Shown: positions 45,870-55,482, counted from the stretch's first letter. The stretch is 64,000 bases of DNA from JAJPKK01 sp963802745 (GCA_963802745.1 CAWDKL010000081.1:1-64000), one strand, 5' to 3'. The notes: generated by a model not told the origin, from the sequence alone. Numbers and translations are program-made.

Positions 45870-45906
45870 GCACCGAGGATTGATTGTCGGTTCGATTGCG
45901 CCCCCG

Positions 45907-47160
45907 ATGGACAAGGCGATGCGCGCATTCACAAAACTTTTCCTCGCCGCCGGCCTCGGCGTCGCGGCCGCCATGCCGGGGCACGCCGACGACTATGCGT
46001 TCGGCCGCCGCCTGTTTCTCGACAAGGCACAATGCCTCTACTGCCACGGCTGGGCCGGCGACGGCTCCGGCGAGCCGCAATCGAACGGCGCCGCCGCCAA
46101 TCTGCGGGTGAGCACGCTCAAGCGCGACCAATTGATCGAGGTCATCGGCTGCGGCGTCCCCGGCAAGGCGATGCCGCATTTCGACGAAGAGGCCTATGCG
46201 GACAAGCGCTGCTACGGCGTGACCGCCGCCGATCTCGGCCGCGACACCCCCGCGCTGCCGCCCGGCGCGACCCTCACGCCGCGCGAAATCGCCGCGGTCG
46301 CCGACTATCTCCTCGCCAAGGTGATCGGCCGCGGCCCGGTCATCACGCGCGGCGAATGCGAGGAGGCCTATGGGGACGGCGCGCGGCAGTGCGCGGGGTA
46401 TGCGGACGGGCGGGAATTAGGCGGTACGCCTTCGCGAACGGACTGCGCAAACGATCGGAGGCAGAAAACCTGCCTGTCGCCGCATGCGTTCGCTGCCGCT
46501 GTACCCGTCCTACGGCGCCCACCAGCGCAACGCGAATACGGCGGCCCAGCGCCCCGATCGGCACGCCGTTGCGACCGGCTTTGCCCATGCAAGCGAACGT
46601 CGGGCTGTGCGTGCCTCCTGCCGAGCCGCCCGTGGGCGAGCGGCAGTGGACGCCGCACGCGCTTGCGATTATGTTTAACGCATCGTGGAGGCATGAAAAT
46701 GGTTGCGCACGGCGTCCAATGGCATGTTGTCGAAGAGGGTGAACGTACCTCCGCCAAAGGCGTTTGCGACGTTCTGGGGCAATTTGTTTCTCTGGGGGGC
46801 CAAGTGAAGCTCGTCATCGAGCCGGAAGGCGAGGTGCCGCAGACCGTTGCGGTCGATAAGAGCCTTGCGAAGGCCTTTCACCAGCTGAGTGCTCTCATCC
46901 AAACCGGTAATAAGGTTTCGATGTTTGTTGACGATCCGGAACTGTCTGTGGAGGAGGCATCAAAGCTGCTCGGATTTTCCAGTCATCTGGTCGAGCAGCG
47001 GATTAAGTGCGGAGACTTGAGTGCCGGATTGGTCGGCGCAAACCACAGGATTAAAATGTCCGATCTCTTGGCCTTCCGCGCGCGCGAGACCGATCGCGAG
47101 GCTGCGCTTGCGGAATTCAGCCAGCTGACCGACGCGATGGCCTCAAGGCATGGCTTCTGA
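45907..47160 (+). CDS. exported c-type cytochrome whose reading frame lacks its own stop
   Basis: The cytochrome part covers about residues 1-170. A signal peptide (MRAFTKLFLAAGLGVAAAMP, start 45907 or 45919) is followed by LDKAQCLYCHGWAGDGSGEP with one CxxCH site, VIGCGVPGKAMPHFDEE with a likely methionine ligand, and TPREIAAVADYLLAKVIGRG. After about 46400 the frame reads arginine- and cysteine-rich sequence of non-coding character and then runs in frame into the antitoxin at 46699, stopping only at 47160. The original stop codon was probably lost or shifted. The antitoxin has its own start and ribosome-binding site, so a true fusion protein is doubtful. Confidence 0.75.
   Translation: MDKAMRAFTKLFLAAGLGVAAAMPGHADDYAFGRRLFLDKAQCLYCHGWAGDGSGEPQSNGAAANLRVSTLKRDQLIEVIGCGVPGKAMPHFDEEAYADKRCYGVTAADLGRDTPALPPGATLTPREIAAVADYLLAKVIGRGPVITRGECEEAYGDGARQCAGYADGRELGGTPSRTDCANDRRQKTCLSPHAFAAAVPVLRRPPAQREYGGPAPRSARRCDRLCPCKRTSGCACLLPSRPWASGSGRRTRLRLCLTHRGGMKMVAHGVQWHVVEEGERTSAKGVCDVLGQFVSLGGQVKLVIEPEGEVPQTVAVDKSLAKAFHQLSALIQTGNKVSMFVDDPELSVEEASKLLGFSSHLVEQRIKCGDLSAGLVGANHRIKMSDLLAFRARETDREAALAEFSQLTDAMASRHGF
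46699..47160 (+). CDS. excisionase-type HTH antitoxin paired with a PIN toxin
   Basis: 153 residues from ATG 46699 (GGAGG 8 bases upstream; ATG 46693 is too close to it). The first half has no recognised fold. The second half, ELSVEEASKLLGFSSHLVEQ followed by KMSDLLAFRAR, is a MerR/excisionase-like helix-turn-helix. Genes of this type commonly precede PIN-domain toxins as antitoxins. The end overlaps the PIN gene by 11 bases. It probably binds the toxin and the operon promoter. It is in the same frame as the upstream cytochrome with no stop between. Confidence 0.78.
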   Translation: MVAHGVQWHVVEEGERTSAKGVCDVLGQFVSLGGQVKLVIEPEGEVPQTVAVDKSLAKAFHQLSALIQTGNKVSMFVDDPELSVEEASKLLGFSSHLVEQRIKCGDLSAGLVGANHRIKMSDLLAFRARETDREAALAEFSQLTDAMASRHGF

Positions 47161-47722
47161 TGCGCCGATCGTCATTTACGACGCGAATATTCTTTTCCCT
47201 TTCCATGTCGGTCACATCCTGACGTTCATGGCGGTCAGGCGTTTGGTTCTGGCAAGATGGACCAAAACCATTCAAAATGAGTGGCTCGACAACATCGCAA
47301 AAAAGTTTCCTGATGACTTGGATGGATGCAAACGGCGTTGCGCCGCCATAAATCGCGCCCTGCCGGATGCGATGGTGAGCGACTATGAGCATCGGATTGG
47401 AGACATCGTGTTTCATGACCCCGGCGATCGACACGTGATCGCGGCGGCAATTCACGCGCGAGCGGTCGGAATCGTAACACGCGATCGGCGACATTTCACA
47501 CCGGATACGCTCAGCCCGTTCGGCTTGGCCAGCATCGATCCTGACGAACTGTTGGTCGGATGCCGCCAGCGCTTTCCGACGGATTGCCTCGAAACGGTCG
47601 AAGCCGCGAGGCGAAGCCTCACGCGAACGTGTCCTACCTGGGATCACTATCTCGATATCTTGGAACGCCAAAATCTCCAAAATTTTGTGGCGAAGCTCCG
47701 CGGCCGGCGGCCGAACCGGTAA
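47150..47722 (+). CDS. PIN-domain toxin (VapC-like, PIN_3 group)
   Basis: 190 residues. The PIN acidic residues are visible in VIYDANILFPFHVGH (first D), TKTIQNEWLDNIA (E), HDPGDRHVIAAAIHA (D) and IVTRDRRHF (D). The C-terminal extension SRRLTRTCPTW-like segment and LERQNLQNFVAKL is typical of the longer PIN_3 proteins. It would act as a Mg-dependent RNase, restrained by the overlapping antitoxin gene. Intact. Different from the short VapC at 17940. Confidence 0.83.
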   Translation: MASDAPIVIYDANILFPFHVGHILTFMAVRRLVLARWTKTIQNEWLDNIAKKFPDDLDGCKRRCAAINRALPDAMVSDYEHRIGDIVFHDPGDRHVIAAAIHARAVGIVTRDRRHFTPDTLSPFGLASIDPDELLVGCRQRFPTDCLETVEAARRSLTRTCPTWDHYLDILERQNLQNFVAKLRGRRPNR

Positions 47723-47726
47723 GCAC

Positions 47727-47864
47727 ATGGAAATCGAGGCGCGACGGCGCGGCGCTTATGTTGCTAATCCCGCGGAACTTCTGGCGATCGACGAGGCGCT
47801 TGTTGCGGTGGCTCGCGGCGAAATTGCAATCGACGAGGAGGCCATCTTTGCCAAGCATTGGTAA
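47727..47864 (+). pseudogene. ParD/CopG-type antitoxin remnant
   Basis: An open frame of 45 residues contains ANPAELLAIDEALVAVARGE and IDEEAIFAKHW, the C-terminal half of a ParD/CopG-like antitoxin. The DNA-binding ribbon-helix-helix part is absent. It starts 4 bases after the PIN gene and its stop is 2 bases before the toxin remnant. Too short for most gene finders. Confidence 0.55.
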
Positions 47865-47866
47865 GC

Positions 47867-47971
47867 ATGAAGGTGCGGTTTTCGAAGCTCGCGCTCGCCG
47901 AGCTTGACGTCATTCTGTCCGATGTTCGCGCGGAAAATATGCGCGCAGTGACCTATTATGGCATTTTGTAA
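47867..47971 (+). pseudogene. RelE/ParE-type toxin, truncated
   Basis: ATG 47867 begins KVRFSKLALAELDVILSDVR, the typical ParE N-terminus, but the frame ends after 34 residues. The remaining two thirds, with the usual catalytic arginine region, is not found downstream. A degraded ParDE pair behind the intact PIN locus. Confidence 0.6.
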
Positions 47972-47988
47972 CCTAGCGGAAGGGGGAG

Positions 47989-48258
47989 ATGAGCAAGACG
48001 AAGAACATCCAGGTAATAGACGGTGCTGTCAACTGTACTTACCCGATTTATTCTGTCACAGAGGAAGAGTTTCGCGTGCTTTTTCCGGAAAACGGGTAGG
48101 ATATTGAGTTTATAGAGGATGCTATCGAACGCGTTGGAGACGATGAGCTTGGGCGGATGATGGCTAACGTCTGGAAACGACCTGTCAATAAGCCAGATGT
48201 TGTTAGCATCCACGGAACGCTCTTCTACGAACTGCTCTTGCAGAAAAAAAGGTTCTAA
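47989..48258 (+). pseudogene. small protein of unknown family, interrupted by TAG
   Basis: ATG 47989 follows GGGGGAG and encodes SKTKNIQVIDGAVNCTYPIY and FRVLFPENG, then TAG at 48097, then DIEFIEDAIERVGDDELGRM and IHGTLFYELLLQKKRF to TAA 48256-48258. The sequence on both sides of the TAG has clear protein character and the same frame, so one base change (for example CAG to TAG) inactivated a gene of 89 residues. The frame is AT-richer than the flanks. It may be an immunity-type protein of the RHS debris that follows, but I do not recognise the family. Confidence 0.65.
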
Positions 48259-48464
48259 CCCTTCTAAGAAAGATTCAGAGATGTTGTCGATTTTTGGTAA
48301 GGGTTACCACAGGCCAAGAGTTGAGGAAGGGACTTCCGCAAATATAGGACAGAGCGAGTAGAACTGCGATTAGCACCGAGCAGGGCTGCGCTGTAATCGG
48401 TATTCCAGTGCGATGAGAGTTTACGGGATCACTAATTCTCGTCGCGGCCGGCCGGTCACCTTCT
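48259..48464. other. gene-free stretch before RHS fragment 1
   Basis: I see no gene. The codon content is degenerate with stops in all frames. It joins the small pseudogene to the RHS fragment. Confidence 0.4.
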
Positions 48465-48797
48465 CCTGCGGTCCCATCGGCAACCTGCTGTCGAAGTCGG
48501 ATGTTGCCTCCTAGGTTTATCCGGTGGCCGGCGCGGCGCTGGGCGCATGCGGGGCAGAGCATCAGCGGCACCACCACCATCAATACTACCTTCGCCTATG
48601 GGGCCTCCAATCTCGCCTTTGCCTTGCCACAATATTTGCAGAGATTTACACGTCACGCGCCACCCTGGGAGGAGCGCTGGGACCGGGGATGTGGCGAACC
48701 ACTCAAATTGGACAGGGGTAATTTACGGCCACACATTCATATGCCTGGCGCGGGAAGTGGACATGTTCGGGTTGGAGACGAGGTGATGCCGAGATGA
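48465..48797 (+). pseudogene. RHS-repeat core fragment with toxin-tip remnant (1)
   Basis: Frames from 48465 read GPIGNLLSKSDVAS-stop-VYPVAG, and after a frameshift SISGTTTINTTFAYGAS, both typical of RHS/YD repeats near the C-terminus of RHS toxins. A TAG and a frame change break it. The open frame then continues to WEERWDRGCGEPLKLDRGNL and ends at 48797, overlapping the following gene as ATGA. The tip resembles no toxin I know, with HIHMPGAGSGHV as its most distinctive segment. A displaced, degraded RHS C-terminus. Confidence 0.65.
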
Positions 48798-49399
48798 CAG
48801 ATATTTCTACGGAAAAAGTTTGTGGATTTATTGTTGTCCGTAGGCCTGAGTATGCCGAAAGCAAAGTGTTCAAATTAAATCTGCAAATTGATGGAAAATT
48901 ATATCGAGGAGTTGATCGGCTTAGGTGGGAGGACGTTGAGTTGGCTTATTATCAACAACGGCTTCCGTCGGCGCTTTTGCCTATTTGGCAGGAGATCGAG
49001 CGCGACAGCTCTGATCTTTTAGGATTAAAATTGCTCAAAGATTACGGAAAAGCCGATGAAATTCTTCGCTTCAGTGGAGACCGATCCGAGATGATCGCAA
49101 TCTGGTCGCCTGAACTCGAGACAATTAAAGGTACCATTCGCTGCGATATTAGATTAAATTACTTGGGGCTGGATTGTTTTTCCTTGGGTGAATGGTCAGT
49201 GCTACCGAACGGCGTATATCTGCGGCGGGATTGTTTCCCTGAAGCTATCTCGCAATTAAATCAGTATGGATTGTTCACATCGGAGGCTGCATGTGATGAA
49301 GTCTTTAAAAGATATGTTGACCTTGCATCACAGGGAATTCTGGAACCGTTGATGGATGATGCAAGGACTACTAATTTAAGAGTATTTTCTGCACTGTGA
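48794..49399 (+). CDS. immunity-type protein of unknown family next to an RHS tip
   Basis: 201 residues, visibly AT-richer than all neighbours. ATG 48794 overlaps the tip stop (ATGA), as is usual for immunity genes of polymorphic toxins. Composition is acidic and soluble: FIVVRRPEYAESKVFKLNLQ, RSEMIAIWSPELETIKGTIR, and ending TTNLRVFSAL. I know no family for it; the immunity role rests on position and base composition only. Intact. Confidence 0.6.
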   Translation: MTDISTEKVCGFIVVRRPEYAESKVFKLNLQIDGKLYRGVDRLRWEDVELAYYQQRLPSALLPIWQEIERDSSDLLGLKLLKDYGKADEILRFSGDRSEMIAIWSPELETIKGTIRCDIRLNYLGLDCFSLGEWSVLPNGVYLRRDCFPEAISQLNQYGLFTSEAACDEVFKRYVDLASQGILEPLMDDARTTNLRVFSAL

Positions 49400-49470
49400 C
49401 CTTCGTCGCAGAGGTGAAAACAGCCTAAATCGGCTGACCTCGGCAACGGTGAGCCGGCAGCATCGCATCG

Positions 49471-49691
49471 GTGAAGACGTTCTCCTACGACGGCGACCGG
49501 CTGCCGAAGTCGGATGTCGGCACCTACACGTACCCGGTGACGGGCCGGCGCTGCCCCACGGGTGGTTGGCATCAGCAGCAGCGCGGCCAGGCGGCGGCGG
49601 TTCTTCGAGCAAGAACATTGTGGATGCGTGTAGGTCATGCAACAGATCAAAGGGAGCGCAGGCTTCTTGGAAGTTTGGCCGAAGACAATGA
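49471..49691 (+). pseudogene. RHS-repeat core fragment with HNH nuclease tip remnant (2)
   Basis: From 49471: TFSYDGDRLPKSDVGTYTYP is an RHS repeat. After a frame change, 49605-49691 reads KNIVDACRSCNRSKGAQASW, the second half of an HNH nuclease motif, and ends RRQ with TGA at 49689-49691. The ATG of the next gene overlaps this stop. The remnant lacks the first HNH histidine. Second RHS-tip/immunity cassette in the array. Confidence 0.65.
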
Positions 49692-49879
49692 GCGTATCGG
49701 ATAAGATGGACTTGCGCCGAAAGGCGTATGTGTGCGTTCACGTGGGGGACCACGTGAAGCCGATACTGCTCGTGAGTCGGGCCGATGGTGATTGGAGTTT
49801 TCTGTGTGGCAACCTGCACCCGCAAAACTCGTCCGCGTACCGCGTCGTCGGGATTGGTCATCTGCTCGATCGTATCTAA
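49688..49879 (+). CDS. small immunity-type protein following the HNH tip
   Basis: 63 residues from ATG 49688, overlapping the tip stop. DLRRKAYVCVHVGDHVKPIL is followed by GDWSFLCGNLHPQ and a C-terminal VVGIGHLLDRI. The short form resembles small proteins encoded after HNH-type toxins, but no family is certain. Immunity function is inferred from position. Confidence 0.5.
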   Translation: MSVSDKMDLRRKAYVCVHVGDHVKPILLVSRADGDWSFLCGNLHPQNSSAYRVVGIGHLLDRI

Positions 49880-49892
49880 GAAAGCTAGCAAG

Positions 49893-50282
49893 ATGTTAGG
49901 CGAAGCAATTGAATTCAAGCGGCAATTCCAGATCTGGGCGTATTCGGTAAGTCATGCTCAAATGCTACTGAGAAGTAATAGATCAAATGAAGCCGCCACC
50001 CGAGTAGATGTACTATTTAAGGGTATTATGGCGTTGAAACTGCCGTCGCGTTTCGACGGACTTTCAATTACGGAAGTTGCCAATGGCGAAGCCGGAAGGC
50101 TGGGCATACAGGTCGGTTCTGGTGAGATGACGAATAGAAAAATATTTATGATTAGCGGAGATGGTTTCGCCGGTTACATCGTCGCCGCAAATGTGGCTTG
50201 GCACGAGGACGAAGGCCCATATTGCGATGATAGCTATTTCAAGAATTCATTGTCGCCGGCGGACAGGGAAATGTTTCCGTAA
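49893..50282 (+). CDS. hypothetical protein, possible orphan immunity gene
   Basis: 129 residues, AT-richer than the core genome. LGEAIEFKRQFQIWAYSVSH, ATRVDVLFKGIMALKLPSRF, FMISGDGFAGYIVAANVAWH. No signal peptide and no family recognised. It starts 13 bases after the previous gene and is followed by another RHS fragment at 50284, so it is probably part of the same immunity array. An upstream in-frame start at 49785 lies inside the previous gene. Confidence 0.55.
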   Translation: MLGEAIEFKRQFQIWAYSVSHAQMLLRSNRSNEAATRVDVLFKGIMALKLPSRFDGLSITEVANGEAGRLGIQVGSGEMTNRKIFMISGDGFAGYIVAANVAWHEDEGPYCDDSYFKNSLSPADREMFP

Positions 50283-50283
50283 G

Positions 50284-50345
50284 CCATCAGGCAGCGTCAT
50301 CGCCATCATCACCAGCGAGACCGGCGCCGCCGTCGAACGCGACAG
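50284..50345 (+). pseudogene. RHS-repeat core fragment (3)
   Basis: Reads SGSVIAIITSETGAAVERDS, similar to the RHS segment that precedes the conserved end of the core (typically ...GSVIAITD...GAV...Y). No associated tip can be identified before grxD. 50346-50452 shows nothing else. Confidence 0.5.
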
Positions 50346-50452
50346 CGGTGTCGGATGTCGATGGGGGCACAGCTTATAAAGCGGTGATCACCGAATGCCC
50401 CCGCTTTCGCGAGGCCTTACAACCTTTGATTTCACCCAACGCCCGCCAAGTC

Positions 50453-50785
50453 CTAAGCGGTCTCCTTCACCGCCAAGCCCTTCTCCTTCATCAGTCCCTG
50501 CAGCTCGCCGGCCTGGAACATTTCGCGGACGATGTCGCAGCCGCCGACGAATTCGCCCTTGACGTAGAGCTGCGGGATGGTCGGCCAGTTGGAGTAGGTC
50601 TTGATGCCGTCGCGCAGCTCGGCATTGTCGAGCACGTTGTGCCCCTTATACGGCACGCCGATGTAATCCAGAATCTGGACGACTTGCCCGGAAAATCCGC
50701 ACATCGGGAACTGCGGCGTGCCTTTCATGAACAGCACCACGTCGTTGGCCTTCACTTCATTGTCGATGAACTGCTCGATGCCCAT
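50453..50785 (-). CDS. grxD: monothiol glutaredoxin, Grx4 family
   Basis: 110 residues. The CGFS active site appears in GTPQFPMCGFSGQVVQILDY, with TIPQLYVKGEFVGGCDIVRE completing the glutathione-binding site. CGFS glutaredoxins hold a bridging 2Fe-2S cluster, deliver it to targets, and pair with BolA. It is downstream of bolA on the same strand, though 307 bases including a family B repeat separate them. ATG 50785 has GAAGG upstream. Intact. Confidence 0.95.
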   Translation of the reverse strand: MGIEQFIDNEVKANDVVLFMKGTPQFPMCGFSGQVVQILDYIGVPYKGHNVLDNAELRDGIKTYSNWPTIPQLYVKGEFVGGCDIVREMFQAGELQGLMKEKGLAVKETA

Positions 50786-50927
50786 GGCATACCTTCACTG
50801 GTTGTGGCCCGGGCAAACCGCTTCATCTGCGTGCCGGGGACGGCGGAACCTTCGCCATTGCGAACAAAATCGTGCGTTTTGCGCCGAAACGCAAGAGCTA
50901 GACCGGATTCCGGCTAGGCCGGAGCAT

Positions 50928-51051
50928 CGTAGGGTATGCAAAAGGCTAAGCTCTTCGCGCGCCGTGCGCACCTTCGGCGCCGCCGGTGGGCACGGCGCGA
51001 GAGTGCCGTGACTCCTCTCAAGGCCGTGCCGGCGCCTTTGCCCACCCTACG
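50928..51051. repeat. dispersed repeat family B, copy 3
   Basis: Outer arms CGTAGGGTATGCAAAAGG and CGCCTTTGCCCACCCTACG, inner arms CGCGCCGTGCGCACC and GGTGGGCACGGCGCG. It lies between bolA and grxD and would form a stem in a shared transcript. It makes up most of the 307-base gap 50786-51092, otherwise empty. Confidence 0.8.
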
Positions 51052-51092
51052 AATCCGCAATTCGACGTGGCCGGAAGATGAATTCGGCAAGC

Positions 51093-51329
51093 TCAAGCGG
51101 CCGGGACACCGGTCTGCAAGGCCAGTGCATGCAGCTTGCCGCCCATCTCGGCCTTGAGGGCGTCGTAGACGAGCTGGTGCTGCTGCACCCGCGACTTGCC
51201 GCGGAACGCGTCCGAAAGCACGGTGGCGGAATAGTGATCCCCGTCGCCCGCGAGGTCACGGATGGTGACCTCGGCGTCCGGTAGCCGCGTTTTGATAAGC
51301 CGCTCGATATCGTTTGCCTGCATTGGCAT
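51093..51329 (-). CDS. bolA: BolA-family protein
   Basis: 78 residues from ATG 51329 (GGGAG 7 bases upstream). ANDIERLIKTRLPDAEVTIR, GDGDHYSATVLSDAFRGKSR and VQQHQLVYDALKAEMGGKLH are the BolA fold with the conserved histidine of RVQQHQLVY. It binds CGFS glutaredoxins to form a [2Fe-2S] complex; grxD lies downstream. The start is 25 bases after purL, consistent with purL-bolA-grxD, an order common in Hyphomicrobiales. Confidence 0.93.
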   Translation of the reverse strand: MPMQANDIERLIKTRLPDAEVTIRDLAGDGDHYSATVLSDAFRGKSRVQQHQLVYDALKAEMGGKLHALALQTGVPAA

Positions 51330-51354
51330 TGCCAACTCCCGGTAGGGTCTGTTG

Positions 51355-53571
<2,217 letters not shown>

Positions 53572-53662
53572 CGCGGTGCTAGGCCCCATTCCGGCGGGGA
53601 TCAATATCCCGCACCCACCGCTCGTGCGCGGTCAAGAAGAAAGACTTGTTAACGGTTATGGT

Positions 53663-54193
53663 TTAGGCTCTTCGCGGCGGCGGTGTTTCGCTAAGTTCTA
53701 AGTTAGCGCGCTTGAGATAAAATTTGACATCATATTCGAATAGGTGAACGTTGGGCAGAATTGACGCGGCATACTTCAGCCGCTCGTTGATTGTTTTGGC
53801 CACAATGACGCCGTTCACATCTCGATCCTTGCCGATCGTGTGCTTCACCCATCCCATGTAGCGCGCAAGCTGCCCAATGGCTGTGTCCGGACTTGAGGCT
53901 CGTTTCAGCTCGAATATAAAGAAGGCGCCTGTTTCGTCTGTAGCAAGTATATCGATAAATCCTACGTCTGTTGAAAACTCGATGCCCTCGCGACCCGTTG
54001 GATCAAAATAAAGCCGAAGCCTTCTACCATTAACATCTATTGCGTTCAAGTTGTCTGCAATAAATTCCCTCAATCGCCTTTCGAGGCCGAAAGTCAGTTC
54101 GTCCTCGCCCTCCGTCTCCTCATCATCAACTTGCGATTCGATTTTTGGAATACCGGGTGGAGTGAGTAAAATTTCTTGCGGGGTTTCCTTCAT
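53663..54193 (-). CDS. NucS/DUF91-like PD-(D/E)XK nuclease domain protein
   Basis: 176 residues, AT-richer than the flanking pur genes. The nuclease core reads GFIDILATDETGAFFIFELK, giving D-x(n)-ELK, followed by TAIGQLARYMGWVKHTIGKD and DVNGVIVAKTINERLKYAA, close to the C-terminal domain of NucS (EndoMS). The N-terminal DNA-binding domain of NucS is missing; instead a short acidic stretch (QVDDEETEGEDELTFGLERR) leads. NucS-type nucleases act on mismatched or branched DNA; related proteins without the N-domain are common as hypothetical nucleases. It interrupts the pur cluster and may be an insertion. Confidence 0.8.
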   Translation of the reverse strand: MKETPQEILLTPPGIPKIESQVDDEETEGEDELTFGLERRLREFIADNLNAIDVNGRRLRLYFDPTGREGIEFSTDVGFIDILATDETGAFFIFELKRASSPDTAIGQLARYMGWVKHTIGKDRDVNGVIVAKTINERLKYAASILPNVHLFEYDVKFYLKRANLELSETPPPRRA

Positions 54194-54499
54194 CAGCCAG
54201 ATTGCCTTTTTAAGATACCGCGCAGTTGATGTGATGTGGATGTCGTAGTCTCACCTCCCACGGAAGAGCCCGGGAGTGATCCCGAAGCCATTGTTTCATC
54301 GGGTAGACCCATCGCCGGAACCGTCGCCCTTAGGAATGACGATGCTGTGTGTTTGTCTTTGTCTTTGCAAGACGACCTCCCTACGATGCTCCGTCATTCT
54401 CGTGCTCGGCTGAAAGTCGAGAGCCTGGAAGGACGAAAATATCTGATCGACGCGGCCATGGATACGATCGCCGCCAACAGGTTCTTGCACACATCGCCA
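54194..54499. other. gene-free stretch upstream of the NucS-like gene
   Basis: 306 bases with no recognisable gene. It joins AT-richer insert sequence to the purQ end. Nothing further is visible. Confidence 0.45.
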
Positions 54500-55201
54500 T
54501 CAGGCGGCCCGACCCAAATGCTGGACCAGCCCCTCGAACAGCCCCCGTCCGTCGGTGCAGCCCATGACGGCCTCCACGTGATTTTCCGGGTGCGGCATCA
54601 TGCCGAGCACGTTGCCGCCCGCATTGACGATGCCGGCGATCGCGTTGGCGGCGCCATTATGGTTCCACGCCGGGTCGAGCGTGCCGTCGGGTGCGGCGTA
54701 GCGGAACAGGACCCGGCCCTCGCCCTCGATCCGGGCAAGGGTCTCGGCATCGGCCACGTAGTTGCCCTCGCCATGCGCAACCGGCACGCGGATCACCGCG
54801 CCGGTCCGGTAGCCGCGGGTGAAGGGCGTCCCTGAGCGCTCGACCCGCAGATACACATCCCGGCAGATGAATTTCAGCCCCGCATTGCGCATCAGCACGC
54901 CGGGCAGTAGGCCGGCTTCGCACAGAATCTGGAAGCCGTTGCAGACGCCGAGCACGAGCCCGCCGCGCGCCGCGAAAGCCCGCACCGCATCCATGATCGG
55001 GGCACGCGCCGCGATGGCGCCGCAGCGCAGATAGTCGCCATAGGAAAACCCGCCCGGCAGCACCACGAGGTCGGTCCCAGTCGGCAGCGCGGTGTCGGCA
55101 TGCCAGACCATCGCGGGGGCGCGGCCCGACACCAACCGCAGCGTGCGCGCCATGTCGCGCTCGCGGTTGATGCCCGGAAAGACGATGACGGCGGCGTTCA
55201 C
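54500..55201 (-). CDS. purQ: phosphoribosylformylglycinamidine synthase subunit PurQ
   Basis: 233 residues from GTG 55201, overlapping the upstream stop as GTGA. The class I glutamine amidotransferase triad is clear: GLVLGVCNGFQILCEAGLLP (cysteine) and VLGMMPHPENHVE (histidine and glutamate). It releases ammonia from glutamine for PurL. Start sequence NAAVIVFPGINRERDMARTL is typical. Intact and of normal length. Confidence 0.96.
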   Translation of the reverse strand: MNAAVIVFPGINRERDMARTLRLVSGRAPAMVWHADTALPTGTDLVVLPGGFSYGDYLRCGAIAARAPIMDAVRAFAARGGLVLGVCNGFQILCEAGLLPGVLMRNAGLKFICRDVYLRVERSGTPFTRGYRTGAVIRVPVAHGEGNYVADAETLARIEGEGRVLFRYAAPDGTLDPAWNHNGAANAIAGIVNAGGNVLGMMPHPENHVEAVMGCTDGRGLFEGLVQHLGRAA

Positions 55202-55425
55202 GCCACCTCGACGAGATTGAGCCGCCGCTCGATGCGGTCGAGGCGGGCGTCATGGCTGCCCAACAAGGTGCAGATGCTTTGCACCCCGTGTTGCAGCGCG
55301 ATCAATTGGTTCTGTATCGCGTCCAACAGGACATTCGTCTGACGCAACTCAGCCTTCACGCCAGCCGCGTCCGACTGGATCTGCCTGAACGCCTCGTAAA
55401 TCCGTTCGTTGGTTACTTCGGCCAT
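55198..55425 (-). CDS. small coiled-coil protein between purQ and purS
   Basis: 75 residues from ATG 55425 with GAGGA 9 bases upstream. Sequence VTNERIYEAFRQIQSDAAGV, NVLLDAIQNQLIALQHGVQS and RLDRIERRLNLVEVA, heptad-like and rich in charged residues, with no domain. Its stop overlaps the purQ start. A small gene at this position is common in related genomes; its role is unknown. The downstream gene coupling suggests it is truly translated. Confidence 0.75.
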   Translation of the reverse strand: MAEVTNERIYEAFRQIQSDAAGVKAELRQTNVLLDAIQNQLIALQHGVQSICTLLGSHDARLDRIERRLNLVEVA

Positions 55426-55482
55426 CGTAACGGTCCTCAACTGATCTCTGCGCAACAGCGGTAAAAGTCGTGGCGGCCCTTT

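Noticed and set aside
48097..48099. TAG read through as pyrrolysine or suppressed codon
   Set aside because: No sign of such decoding in this bacterial group; the surrounding region is full of decayed genes.
47956..48213. 85-residue minus-strand frame
   Set aside because: Antisense to the better-supported plus-strand small gene 47989-48258, and without a ribosome-binding site.
44590..50452. Genomic island integrated at tRNA-Leu
   Set aside because: The RHS/toxin region lies a few kilobases from the tRNA, but I found no integrase and no duplicated tRNA end, and intact core-like genes (NDUFA9-like, cytochrome) lie between.
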